Under the pieces are notes generated by a model, which was not told the origin of the DNA, did no database searches, and saw only the letters and a list, made by a program, of their open reading frames with translations. A stretch of 23,497 bases of DNA from a virus: positions 1 through 23,497 of IMG/VR virus record IMGVR_UViG_3300031772_000293. The stretch is one strand, 5' to 3'. A program made the position numbers and the translations under genes. Positions 7,706 to 14,994 of the stretch are shown here, piece by piece; the first letter of the stretch is position 1; every line of letters begins with the position of its first letter.

Positions 7706-10700
7706 ATGCCTGAGCAGACTTTTAGGTCGCCCAATTTTTATCAACGCGAAATTGACCTTTCGGCCACGACTCCGACAGGGCCTGTCGGTACTCCCGCAGG
7801 CGTCATCGGAACGTCCAACAAGGGTCCTGCCTTCGTGCCGATCACCGTCGGTAACTTCGATGAGTTCGTTGCTACGTTCGGTAACTTGGACCCGAGACGA
7901 TTCGGTCCCTATGCTGTCAATGAATTCCTGAAGAACAGGAATGCCCTGACTTATCTCAGGGTCCTCGGCGCCGGAGCTAACGCAACGTCGACTGACATTG
8001 TTCGCACGTCAGTGACTGGCCGCGTAGTCAGCGCTGGAATGCACATCGATGGGACAACGGCACCTGACGATAAGTTGGGTCGTCACAATGGTGTGGTCCA
8101 GCTATTGACTGCCCGTCACACGTTGCAGACAGCTGAAGCCTACGGAATTCCGATGTTCACGGATAACGATTCATTTTCAGGTGCAATTGTCAACCTGGTC
8201 CGTGGACTAGTCATGACGCCTACGACGGCACGCTTGATGGTGCTCGATGGTACGGGTTCAACCGTGGGTGTATTCAACGGATCAAACATTGATTCAGCAA
8301 ACCTTGTCAATGGGACGTTCAAGCTAGCAATTTCTAGCACTTTGGGCAATGCTTTCTGGAATGCTGACAATAACCCGGGTGTCAAAATCTTCACGGCATC
8401 TCTCAATCCAACGAGCCCTAATTACTTTGGCAAGATCCTCAATTCAGACCCAGACAAGTTTGTCTCAGAACAACACTTGGTATACGCAGATTTCCCTGTC
8501 GATGATGAATTGGCGACAGCGACTTCGGTGGCCGCTGTCTCGGGTTCCAATGTGACCAGTGCCAACTCTGGTGATACTACGTTGGCCATGCGTAAGGTTT
8601 TTGGTGCCTATGACACCCGGTACCGTGCTCCTCAAACGACGTTCTTCATCTCGCAGCCTTTCGGCGCGACAGAGTACGATCTTTTTAAGTTTGAGGCCTT
8701 GGACGATGGGCAGTACGCCAATACCTTGTTCAAGATCGCAATCACAGATCTCAAGGCTTCGCTGGATGATTCTAGCCCGTATGGGACATTCACTGTCCAG
8801 GTCAGGGACTGGAATGACAGTGACACTAATCCCTTTGTTCTCGAACTGTTTCCAAACTGTTCTTTGAACCCGACGGCTGACAATTACGTTGGTAAGCTGA
8901 TCGGTGATCGCAAGGTCATGTACAACTTTGATGCCACTATCGATACTGAGCGTCGAATCGTCGCCTCGGGTAAGTACCCGAATGCCTCGAAATACGTTCG
9001 CATCGTCATGACTGATCAGGTCGAACGTGGTCTGGTGCCACAGAAGACATTGCCTTTTGGTTTCCGCGGCACGCAATTGTTGAAGACCAACAATTCATTG
9101 ACTGACACACCGCCAACGACAACTTCGAGTCGTCTAGCCGGTGCCTTGGGTCCGTCTTCGCTGTCTTCTATGTCAGGTTCAATTCTACCGCCAATTCCGT
9201 TCAGGATCAAGGTCACCAAGGGCGACGTACCCATCGGTGCTGCATGGTTGGGTCAGCCCGGTTCGACTGAGTTGACATTGTCTCTGTACTACTGGGGCGT
9301 CAAGTTTGAGCGCAATACTCTACCTCTGGATCCTAATTTGGTCGGTGAGGCCAACGGTCTATTGTCGAACTACACCAAATTCATGGGCATTTCACAGCTC
9401 GATGCTCTGGTCACCGGTTCTGGTGCCGATACTCTGAACAACAACAAGTTCACTCTAGCGAAGGTTGCTTTCTCAAATGGCGCCCTGACTGACCTCACCT
9501 CGTCTGTCAGCGATCACATGAGAGAAGCAGCGTACATTCGCAATGGTAAACTGGACCTGTCTGGTTACACCATCAAGGACCCTGTTCTCGGCAACCGTGT
9601 CACCCTGGCGACTCTGTTGGCCAAGGGGACGGCGGCTGACTTCAATCGGTTCTCAACGTTCACCAAGTTCATCACCTTCATGGCCGGCGGCTATGATGGC
9701 ACCAACTTCCTGGACCGCGATGCCCGTCGCTTGAATGATAAGGCTTCATCATTTGATGCAGGCGGCGGAGCAGCTATCGGTTACACAGCTCCCGGCCTTG
9801 GGTTCAATCCTGCAGGTACTGGTCAATCGAACAGCACAGTCGCTAGCTACAAGACTGCCGTCGATATCATGACTGATCCGCTGGTTGTCAACACCAACAT
9901 CTTGGCACTTCCAGGCATCCGTGAGAGTTTCATCACCGACTACGCTATGCAGAAGGTCCGTGATTACGGACTGGCCTTCTACGTGATGGACATTGCAGCT
10001 TTTGATGATTCATCTAATCGTCTGTACGACGATTCGACGGCCAGGCCGAGCGTTGATCAAACTGTCAACCAGCTCGATTCACGGGCGCTGGACAACAGCT
10101 ACACAGGAACGTACTTCCCAGACGTTTTCATTGACGATGCAACGAACCGTCGACGCGTCAAAGTTCCCTCTTCGATCGCGGCAATGGGTGCCCTGGCATT
10201 CAACGATCGGGTGTCTTACCCATGGTTTGCGCCGGCAGGTTTCAATCGTGCAGCTCTAGATTTTGTCACTAACGTTGGAATCCGTCTCAACGTCAGCGAC
10301 AGGGATCGTTTGTACGATTCACGGGTCAATCCGATCGCCACTTTCCCGCGGCTTGGGTTCGTTATTTACGGGCAAAAGACGCTGCAGGTCAACAAGTCGG
10401 CTCTTGACAGGGTCAACGTTCGCCGCCTGTTGCTCGAGGTCAAGCGCATCATCATCGGCATTGCGCAGCGGTTGGTGTTTGAGAACAATACCCCTGAGGT
10501 TCGCAACAAGTTTGTCGCAGATGCTGTCTTGCAATTGGGCTTGATTCAAGTTCAAGCCGGTGTTGAAGCGTTTCAAGTCATCATGAATGAGACGAACAAC
10601 TCGCAACAGGACATCGACCTCAACCGGTTGAATGGAAAGATCGTCATTGTCCCGACCCGCGTCATCGAGTATATCGCAATTGATTTTGTGATTACCAACA

Positions 10701-10720
10701 GCGGAGTAAGCTTTGTCTAA
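7706..10720 (+). CDS. Tail sheath protein, first paralog
   Basis: This encodes 1004 residues, longer than T4 gp18 (659). It forms the contractile outer tube of the tail. The N-terminus carries the sheath signature PAGVIGTSNKGPAFVP near residues 30-47, followed by NEFLKNRNALTYLRVLGAG. The C-terminal domain is equally clear: YPWFAPAGFNRAAL, SALDRVNVRRLLLEVKR and the closing strands KIVIVPTRVIEYIAIDFVI, which in sheath proteins form the handshake with neighbouring subunits. The central 600 residues are beta-rich and variable, probably surface-exposed insertion domains. The ribosome binding site is gaggagag, eight bases from the ATG. It is followed 204 bases later by a second, equally complete paralog with matching ends. 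Family assignment is secure; which of the two makes the bulk of the sheath is not. Confidence 0.95.
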   Translation: MPEQTFRSPNFYQREIDLSATTPTGPVGTPAGVIGTSNKGPAFVPITVGNFDEFVATFGNLDPRRFGPYAVNEFLKNRNALTYLRVLGAGANATSTDIVRTSVTGRVVSAGMHIDGTTAPDDKLGRHNGVVQLLTARHTLQTAEAYGIPMFTDNDSFSGAIVNLVRGLVMTPTTARLMVLDGTGSTVGVFNGSNIDSANLVNGTFKLAISSTLGNAFWNADNNPGVKIFTASLNPTSPNYFGKILNSDPDKFVSEQHLVYADFPVDDELATATSVAAVSGSNVTSANSGDTTLAMRKVFGAYDTRYRAPQTTFFISQPFGATEYDLFKFEALDDGQYANTLFKIAITDLKASLDDSSPYGTFTVQVRDWNDSDTNPFVLELFPNCSLNPTADNYVGKLIGDRKVMYNFDATIDTERRIVASGKYPNASKYVRIVMTDQVERGLVPQKTLPFGFRGTQLLKTNNSLTDTPPTTTSSRLAGALGPSSLSSMSGSILPPIPFRIKVTKGDVPIGAAWLGQPGSTELTLSLYYWGVKFERNTLPLDPNLVGEANGLLSNYTKFMGISQLDALVTGSGADTLNNNKFTLAKVAFSNGALTDLTSSVSDHMREAAYIRNGKLDLSGYTIKDPVLGNRVTLATLLAKGTAADFNRFSTFTKFITFMAGGYDGTNFLDRDARRLNDKASSFDAGGGAAIGYTAPGLGFNPAGTGQSNSTVASYKTAVDIMTDPLVVNTNILALPGIRESFITDYAMQKVRDYGLAFYVMDIAAFDDSSNRLYDDSTARPSVDQTVNQLDSRALDNSYTGTYFPDVFIDDATNRRRVKVPSSIAAMGALAFNDRVSYPWFAPAGFNRAALDFVTNVGIRLNVSDRDRLYDSRVNPIATFPRLGFVIYGQKTLQVNKSALDRVNVRRLLLEVKRIIIGIAQRLVFENNTPEVRNKFVADAVLQLGLIQVQAGVEAFQVIMNETNNSQQDIDLNRLNGKIVIVPTRVIEYIAIDFVITNSGVSFV

Positions 10721-10722
10721 TT

Positions 10723-10753
10723 CTGGTATTTCTTTCAATTGAAAGATAACCAG
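10723..10753. repeat. Imperfect palindrome after the first sheath gene
   Basis: A perfect 16-base palindrome, TCTTTCAATTGAAAGA (10731-10746), is flanked by CTGGT (10723) and ACCAG (10749), allowing an extended interrupted hairpin. It begins 3 bases after the sheath stop. There is no T-run, so it may stabilise the mRNA end or bind a protein rather than terminate. The remaining sequence to 10900 holds no gene I recognise. Confidence 0.5.
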
Positions 10754-10900
10754 TATGCATGCAGCAATAGCATGTGTACGAAGACTGGACGTTTGAAGAA
10801 ACACCCTGGCATCACTTGCCTTGATGTGTGAACTCCTATGTAAGGATCTGTTACAGATATTGAGCCGCTTCTTTTCGTGGCTACAGATGTGATGTGATGT

Positions 10901-10908
10901 GATACTTA
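10901..10908 (+). promoter_or_regulatory. Putative late promoter, GATACTTA
   Basis: This is an exact copy, preceded by three GATGT units in tandem (about 10886-10901). The predicted start near 10914 leaves about eleven bases before the ATG, including agagg at 10915-10919. Confidence 0.6.
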
Positions 10909-10924
10909 AAACGCAGAGGCTAGA

Positions 10925-13900
10925 ATGGCACAACTGAAATTTGGCAGCGCCGGCGTTACAGCAAAAGAAATTGACCTTTCTGGACCGGTGGTCCAGCAAC
11001 CGGTCGGAATCCCAGCAGGCATCGTCGGTACAGCCCTGAAGGGGCCGGCATTCGTACCAGTCACTGTTGGAACGATCAGCGATTTTTACGCTAAATTCGG
11101 AAAGACTGACGGTAAGAAATTCGGTCCACTTGCTGTCACTGAATGGATGCGTAATGCCGCCGCTGTCACTTATCTGAGGGTCCTCGGCGTGGGCGACGGA
11201 AAACAGAACCAGTCGGACGGGTCAGTCAATGCCGCCGGATTCACTGTTGGTCAGTTGTTGCCGCGAGCTTCCGATGGCTCACTAGCGGGAAACCAATATG
11301 CCAACTCAGGCACGTTGGGTTCACCTCTCGGGCGAACGTATTTCTTGGGCGCCTTCATGTCAGAATCGGCCGGTTCAACGGTTTTTTCCTCAGCAGGACT
11401 TCAAGGCCCTGGATCTGTCACGCCGGGTGTCAATACTGCTGTACCCATCGTCCGTGGTATTTTGATGGCACCTTCTGGCGTCATTATGCGTGTTTCCTCG
11501 TCGACTGATGGGACCAACTCAGCCCCCGCCTCGACGTTGGTCGCGACTGACGCAACATCAAACGGCAGCCTCGTGGGATCGATTGTCCTGCAAGAGAATA
11601 GCACTGCCAAGCAGGACTTTGTTTTGTTGTTGAATGGTCACCAGGGCACTGATCCTTTGTATCCAAATGTGATCACGGCCTCGTTTGATATGACGAGTCC
11701 CAACTATTTCAGCAATGTTCTAAACACCGATCCCTTCAAGGTCCAGCAGGCCGGTCACTATCTCTATACGTTCTGGGATATTCACCCAGCCACTGCAGTT
11801 GTCACAGGTTCAGGCCTGGTCTCCGAGACTTCTGGAGCCTTTGCCGCGACTGCTCCTAAGACGGGTGCTGAGGCCGCTGTCTTCTTGACGACGAGTTCCC
11901 TGTCACGCAATGTCGGTAGCTCGACTGTGCCTAATTACGAGGCCTTCACTGACAGGTTTAGTCACGCTAAGTCACCGTGGATCATCTCGCAAAAGTTCGG
12001 TGGTGCCGCGGCAGACCTGTTTAGACTCCATGCTCTCGATGCCGGCGCCGATGTCTCGACATTGTATAAGGTTTCGATTGAAAATCTGACGCCTTCGACA
12101 GATCCAGCCAACAAGTTTGGGTCATTTGACCTGGTGATCCGCGATTGGAACGACCGCGACGTTGCCCAATTGCCGCTCGAGGCCTTTCGTGGTATCAATC
12201 TGGACCCTAGTTCAGACCGCTACGTTGCCAAGATCGTCGGCGATGCCCATGTGTTCTTTGACTTCAACCGCGCTGAACCTGCACAGAAGATCGTCATTGA
12301 CGGCAACTATTCAGCACGGTCTAACCTCGTCAGGGTCGAAATGGACGCCGGCGTTGAAAACGGCAGCACAGATCCGACGGCACTGCCTGTTGGATTCCGC
12401 GGCGTTGAACACTTGGTCACCTCGGGTTCTGCACCCCTGGCATCGATCTCTGGTTCACAGTTGACTTCTGCAAATTTCTTGCACCGCGCCGTGTCGCCGC
12501 CTCTGCCGATGAGGAACGATATCACCAATGGTTCAGGACAGAAGGTTTCTGTCAACCCGTTGCTGTACTGGGGCGCGCAGTTTGAACACGTCACCAGCCT
12601 GTCGACACCGAATGCTTCAACACTGAAGAACTATTCGCTCAAGGCGTTTGCCACGTATCTGCCTGATTTTTCGATCACAAATCAGAACGTGGCCGCCGGT
12701 GACAACACCGGAACAGTCGACACAGATGCCCTGGGCATCATCGACGCAGACCGGTTCTGTAACAATTTGTTCACCCTCGAGAATGTCAAAATCGTCACGG
12801 GATCGACGACGCTGGCCGATCCGACACAGTGGGTCTCTGCACAGTACGTTCGAAATGGATCAGCAGTTCCTGATGAAACCGCCAAGACAAGACTGTTCAC
12901 CGTCGACGACCTGATCCAGGCCAACCGCCGCTTCGCCAAGTTCACCTTCTTGGTGCAAGGTGGCTTCAACGGCCTCGACTTGCTCGACAGGGATTCAGTC
13001 GAGCTCAACAACACGGCTGTGACGGCAGACATGAATGCCACCAACCGTGGCCGTGACCAGGGACCCAACGTCCGGGCCTATGCTAAGGCGCTGCAGATCA
13101 TGCAGAACGTTGTCAACACCGACATCCAGCTGCTGGCGATCCCTGGCATCCGCCACCCGATCGTCACCAATGCCGCGGCAGACGCTGTCAAGGATCGCTT
13201 CGATGCCCTCTACATCATGGATATCGAGCAGTTCGACAACAATGACGATGAAGTCTTTGTCGACAGCCAGCTGCCTTCGGTGGCGCTGACGGCGCTGGCT
13301 TTCGCCACACGGGCCCTCGATAACAACTTTGCGGCCGCCTACTTCCCTGACGTGGTGATGCCGGATCCCAACACCAAGACCAACCTCATCGTGCCGCCTT
13401 CGGTGGTCGTCTTGGGTGCTCTAGCCTTGAACGATGCCATCGGTCACCCATGGTTTGCACCGGCAGGTACCACGCGTGGTGCACTGTCGACGACACTTGA
13501 GGCCCGTGTTCAATTGTCGAAGACCAACATGGATGCCTTGTACGATGTGGCCGTCAATCCGTTGGTCGCCTTCCCGGGCAATGCCTCAGGAGGAAACAAC
13601 CCGAAGGGTGGTGTGGTCGTCTGGGGTCAGAAGACACTGCAGGCTGCGGCATCCGCCCTGGACCGTGTCAACGTTCGTCGGTTGCTGATTGAGATCCGTC
13701 GCCAGGTCAGGGACATCTCACAGACGATCATCTTTGAGCCCAACAGGGCGGCCACACTGGCCCGCTTCACTGCGGCAGTCACGCCGAGGCTGCAGAGCAT
13801 CCAGGCCCAGTCCGGTCTCGAGCGGTTCAAGGTCATCATTGACTCATCGACGACGACGCAGCAGGACATCGAGAACAATACGATACGTGGAAAAATTTTC

Positions 13901-13972
13901 GTTCAACCTACGAAATCGATCGAATTCGTTTCATTGGATTTTGTGGTCACCAATAACATCCAGAGCATTTGA
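10925..13972 (+). CDS. Tail sheath protein, second paralog
   Basis: This encodes 1015 residues. The same domain plan as the preceding gene is plain: PAGIVGTALKGPAFVPVTVG with TYLRVLGVGDG near the N-terminus, TSPNYFSNVLNTDP in the middle, HPWFAPAGTTRGAL and DRVNVRRLLIEIRRQ in the C-terminal domain, and the closing strands KIFVQPTKSIEFVSLDFVV. Both ends and all core blocks are intact, so it is not a decaying copy. The centres have diverged strongly. Its 3' half looks richer in G+C than the first sheath gene by eye. Multiple sheath types exist in contractile injection systems such as Afp/PVC; here the second could form a special ring, a segment of the tail, or a host-specific variant. This is inference. 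Confidence 0.95.
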   Translation: MAQLKFGSAGVTAKEIDLSGPVVQQPVGIPAGIVGTALKGPAFVPVTVGTISDFYAKFGKTDGKKFGPLAVTEWMRNAAAVTYLRVLGVGDGKQNQSDGSVNAAGFTVGQLLPRASDGSLAGNQYANSGTLGSPLGRTYFLGAFMSESAGSTVFSSAGLQGPGSVTPGVNTAVPIVRGILMAPSGVIMRVSSSTDGTNSAPASTLVATDATSNGSLVGSIVLQENSTAKQDFVLLLNGHQGTDPLYPNVITASFDMTSPNYFSNVLNTDPFKVQQAGHYLYTFWDIHPATAVVTGSGLVSETSGAFAATAPKTGAEAAVFLTTSSLSRNVGSSTVPNYEAFTDRFSHAKSPWIISQKFGGAAADLFRLHALDAGADVSTLYKVSIENLTPSTDPANKFGSFDLVIRDWNDRDVAQLPLEAFRGINLDPSSDRYVAKIVGDAHVFFDFNRAEPAQKIVIDGNYSARSNLVRVEMDAGVENGSTDPTALPVGFRGVEHLVTSGSAPLASISGSQLTSANFLHRAVSPPLPMRNDITNGSGQKVSVNPLLYWGAQFEHVTSLSTPNASTLKNYSLKAFATYLPDFSITNQNVAAGDNTGTVDTDALGIIDADRFCNNLFTLENVKIVTGSTTLADPTQWVSAQYVRNGSAVPDETAKTRLFTVDDLIQANRRFAKFTFLVQGGFNGLDLLDRDSVELNNTAVTADMNATNRGRDQGPNVRAYAKALQIMQNVVNTDIQLLAIPGIRHPIVTNAAADAVKDRFDALYIMDIEQFDNNDDEVFVDSQLPSVALTALAFATRALDNNFAAAYFPDVVMPDPNTKTNLIVPPSVVVLGALALNDAIGHPWFAPAGTTRGALSTTLEARVQLSKTNMDALYDVAVNPLVAFPGNASGGNNPKGGVVVWGQKTLQAAASALDRVNVRRLLIEIRRQVRDISQTIIFEPNRAATLARFTAAVTPRLQSIQAQSGLERFKVIIDSSTTTQQDIENNTIRGKIFVQPTKSIEFVSLDFVVTNNIQSI

Positions 13973-14002
13973 CACAGTATTATACATGGATTATGATGAT
14001 CT

Positions 14003-14136
14003 ATGTTCATTGTGTACAAGCATACGTGCAAGATCAATGGAAAGTTGTACGTAGGATTCACTCCTAAGATGATGAAGACGCTCATGTCCTGAACAAAAAG
14101 ATTTACGGTGGCACTCCACCGGGAGACAACGAATGA
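14003..14136 (+). pseudogene. Broken GIY-YIG homing endonuclease relic
   Basis: The ATG at 14003 opens a 29-codon frame, MFIVYKHTCKINGKLYVGFT and on to a TGA at 14090-14092. IVY-KHT-KINGK-YVG-FT matches the GIY-YIG N-terminal motif (GIY, then ten or so residues, then YIG). After that the match continues in another frame from 14068: DDEDAHVLNKKIYGG, which resembles the following helix of such nucleases, and this stops at 14136. The domain is therefore frameshifted and lacks all downstream parts, including the catalytic Glu and DNA-binding region. It lies between the second sheath gene and a tag-protein gene, a typical landing place for free-standing phage homing genes. Confidence in the motif is fairly high; the frame change is inferred. 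Confidence 0.65.
14106..14121 (+). promoter_or_regulatory. Small hairpin directly before a ribosome binding site
   Basis: A perfect 6-bp stem CGGTGG/CCACCG has a 4-base loop (cact). Its last base is the first G of the gggag ribosome binding site (14121-14125) of the tag gene at 14133. It could modulate ribosome access or protect the mRNA 5' side. There is no T-run, so it is not a terminator. Confidence 0.4.
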
Positions 14137-14465
14137 AACTTACTGAACAGCAGCTCCGCAAGATCATCAAGCAGGCCGTCAAGGAACACCTTGCCGAGAC
14201 GACGATGTCTCAAGGCAAAGTCGAGGGACCATTGAAAGAATTCGTGGGTCACCTCAATTTGGCTAAGAAAGACCTAGGCATGCTGTTCCAACAGATCTCA
14301 GATCCCACTGCGGAAGCTCAGGCCCAGTGGTTGCTAAATGCCGTCAACACCATCATCAAGAAGCTCGACCAGATGCCGAAGCTGACGCAGGATCCCTGGG
14401 CTGATCCTGGACACAGGCGATTAACGTGGCCCAGCTCGTCACTGTCAAGCAGCTCCGTAAGTTGA
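14133..14465 (+). CDS. Small helical protein with N-terminal LRxII tag (tag family 1)
   Basis: This encodes 110 residues. The start is ATG with gggag seven bases upstream. The N-terminus, MKLTEQQLRKIIKQAVKEHL, is a basic amphipathic helix shared in pattern with four other small proteins in this window. Residues 30-90 are two predicted helices (FVGHLNLAKKDLGMLFQQIS and the region around WLLNAVNTIIKKLDQM). The C-terminus is Ser-rich and is read over the start of the next gene with a 40-base overlap, so only about 95 residues may be under selection. No enzyme motif is visible. The partial resemblance of its body to tag family member 17374-17655 (helix, then a Trp-containing helix) suggests common descent. 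The function is unknown; see the tag-family finding. Confidence 0.65.
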   Translation: MKLTEQQLRKIIKQAVKEHLAETTMSQGKVEGPLKEFVGHLNLAKKDLGMLFQQISDPTAEAQAQWLLNAVNTIIKKLDQMPKLTQDPWADPGHRRLTWPSSSLSSSSVS

Positions 14466-14650
14466 TCGGCGAGGCCCTCGATATCAAGGTCCGTGAATAC
14501 CGTCAGACCGGTCAATTTGACGAGCCCAAACGGTCGCTGCGCAGCCTCATTGAAGCCCCTCAGGAATCGCGCATTTCTGTGTTGGAGCTACAATATCTGA
14601 TTGATGAAGAATTCTCTGGTGCAGTCTTGAGGGCACAGAAAAGGCCATGA
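14426..14650 (+). CDS. Small protein with LRKLI tag (tag family 2), GTG start
   Basis: This encodes 74 residues from a GTG start; a weak caggcg lies seven bases before it. The tag is VKQLRKLIGEALDIKVREY, displaced a few residues from the N-terminus compared with its relatives. A Pro/Arg linker follows (residues ~27-45), then an acidic helix RISVLELQYLIDEEFSGAVL. It overlaps the previous gene by 40 bases and the next by four (ATGA), so the three genes are a translationally coupled set. The I-G-E-A string inside the tag matches the (L/I)xE consensus cut by T4-type prohead protease. No function is known. Confidence 0.6.
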   Translation: MAQLVTVKQLRKLIGEALDIKVREYRQTGQFDEPKRSLRSLIEAPQESRISVLELQYLIDEEFSGAVLRAQKRP

Positions 14651-14994
14651 AAACCACCGTCCGTGAGCTGCGTAGGGTGATCCGTGAAGAGGTCGAGCTC
14701 AATGAGATCTTTGGCCTGGGAGGCAAAGATTTTTCGTCCACGCTTGATGACATTCTACAAGACCTCAGCAACACCAATAAAAAAGTTGAAAAGGCCCACG
14801 AGATGGCACCCGCGGGAGCAGCTAAGGCGATCGTGGCCGGCCTGCACAGCGATCTCTTCAACAAGGTTGCTGAGTTTCGCAAGTATATCAAGCAATTGAA
14901 GCAGATGGCCTCAGGCAAGGTGCCAGCGACTGAGTCCCGTGTTCGGTCGACAACGACAACTCATAGACATCGTTGGCGCAACCCCAGATCCTGA
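14647..14994 (+). CDS. Small helical tag protein (tag family 3), 3' end disrupted by nuclease insertion
   Basis: This encodes 115 residues in the present frame. It starts in an ATGA overlap with the previous gene. The tag is MKTTVRELRRVIREEVELNE, containing IRE. The body (residues 20-95) is helical, with long amphipathic stretches including DILQDLSNTNKKVEKAHEM and FNKVAEFRKYIKQLKQM. From about residue 99 the sequence turns into a run of Thr, Arg and His with no protein-like pattern, because the frame enters the opposite strand of the homing endonuclease gene. The original C-terminus was therefore probably replaced at about base 14945-14950. The protein may still work if the lost tail was short. 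Confidence 0.6.
   Translation: MKTTVRELRRVIREEVELNEIFGLGGKDFSSTLDDILQDLSNTNKKVEKAHEMAPAGAAKAIVAGLHSDLFNKVAEFRKYIKQLKQMASGKVPATESRVRSTTTTHRHRWRNPRS

Noticed and set aside
8465-9076. Minus-strand frame of 203 codons in the first sheath gene
   Set aside because: Antisense of well-supported sheath coding sequence; no ribosome binding site or motif.
10319-10999. Minus-strand frame of 226 codons spanning the end of sheath 1 and the spacer
   Set aside because: Most of it is antisense to the sheath C-terminal domain; the spacer part is Cys/His-rich but shows no family pattern.
14430-14465. Ser-rich end of tag protein 1 as a meaningful domain
   Set aside because: The run arises from reading the next gene's start region in another frame, so it is probably not selected.
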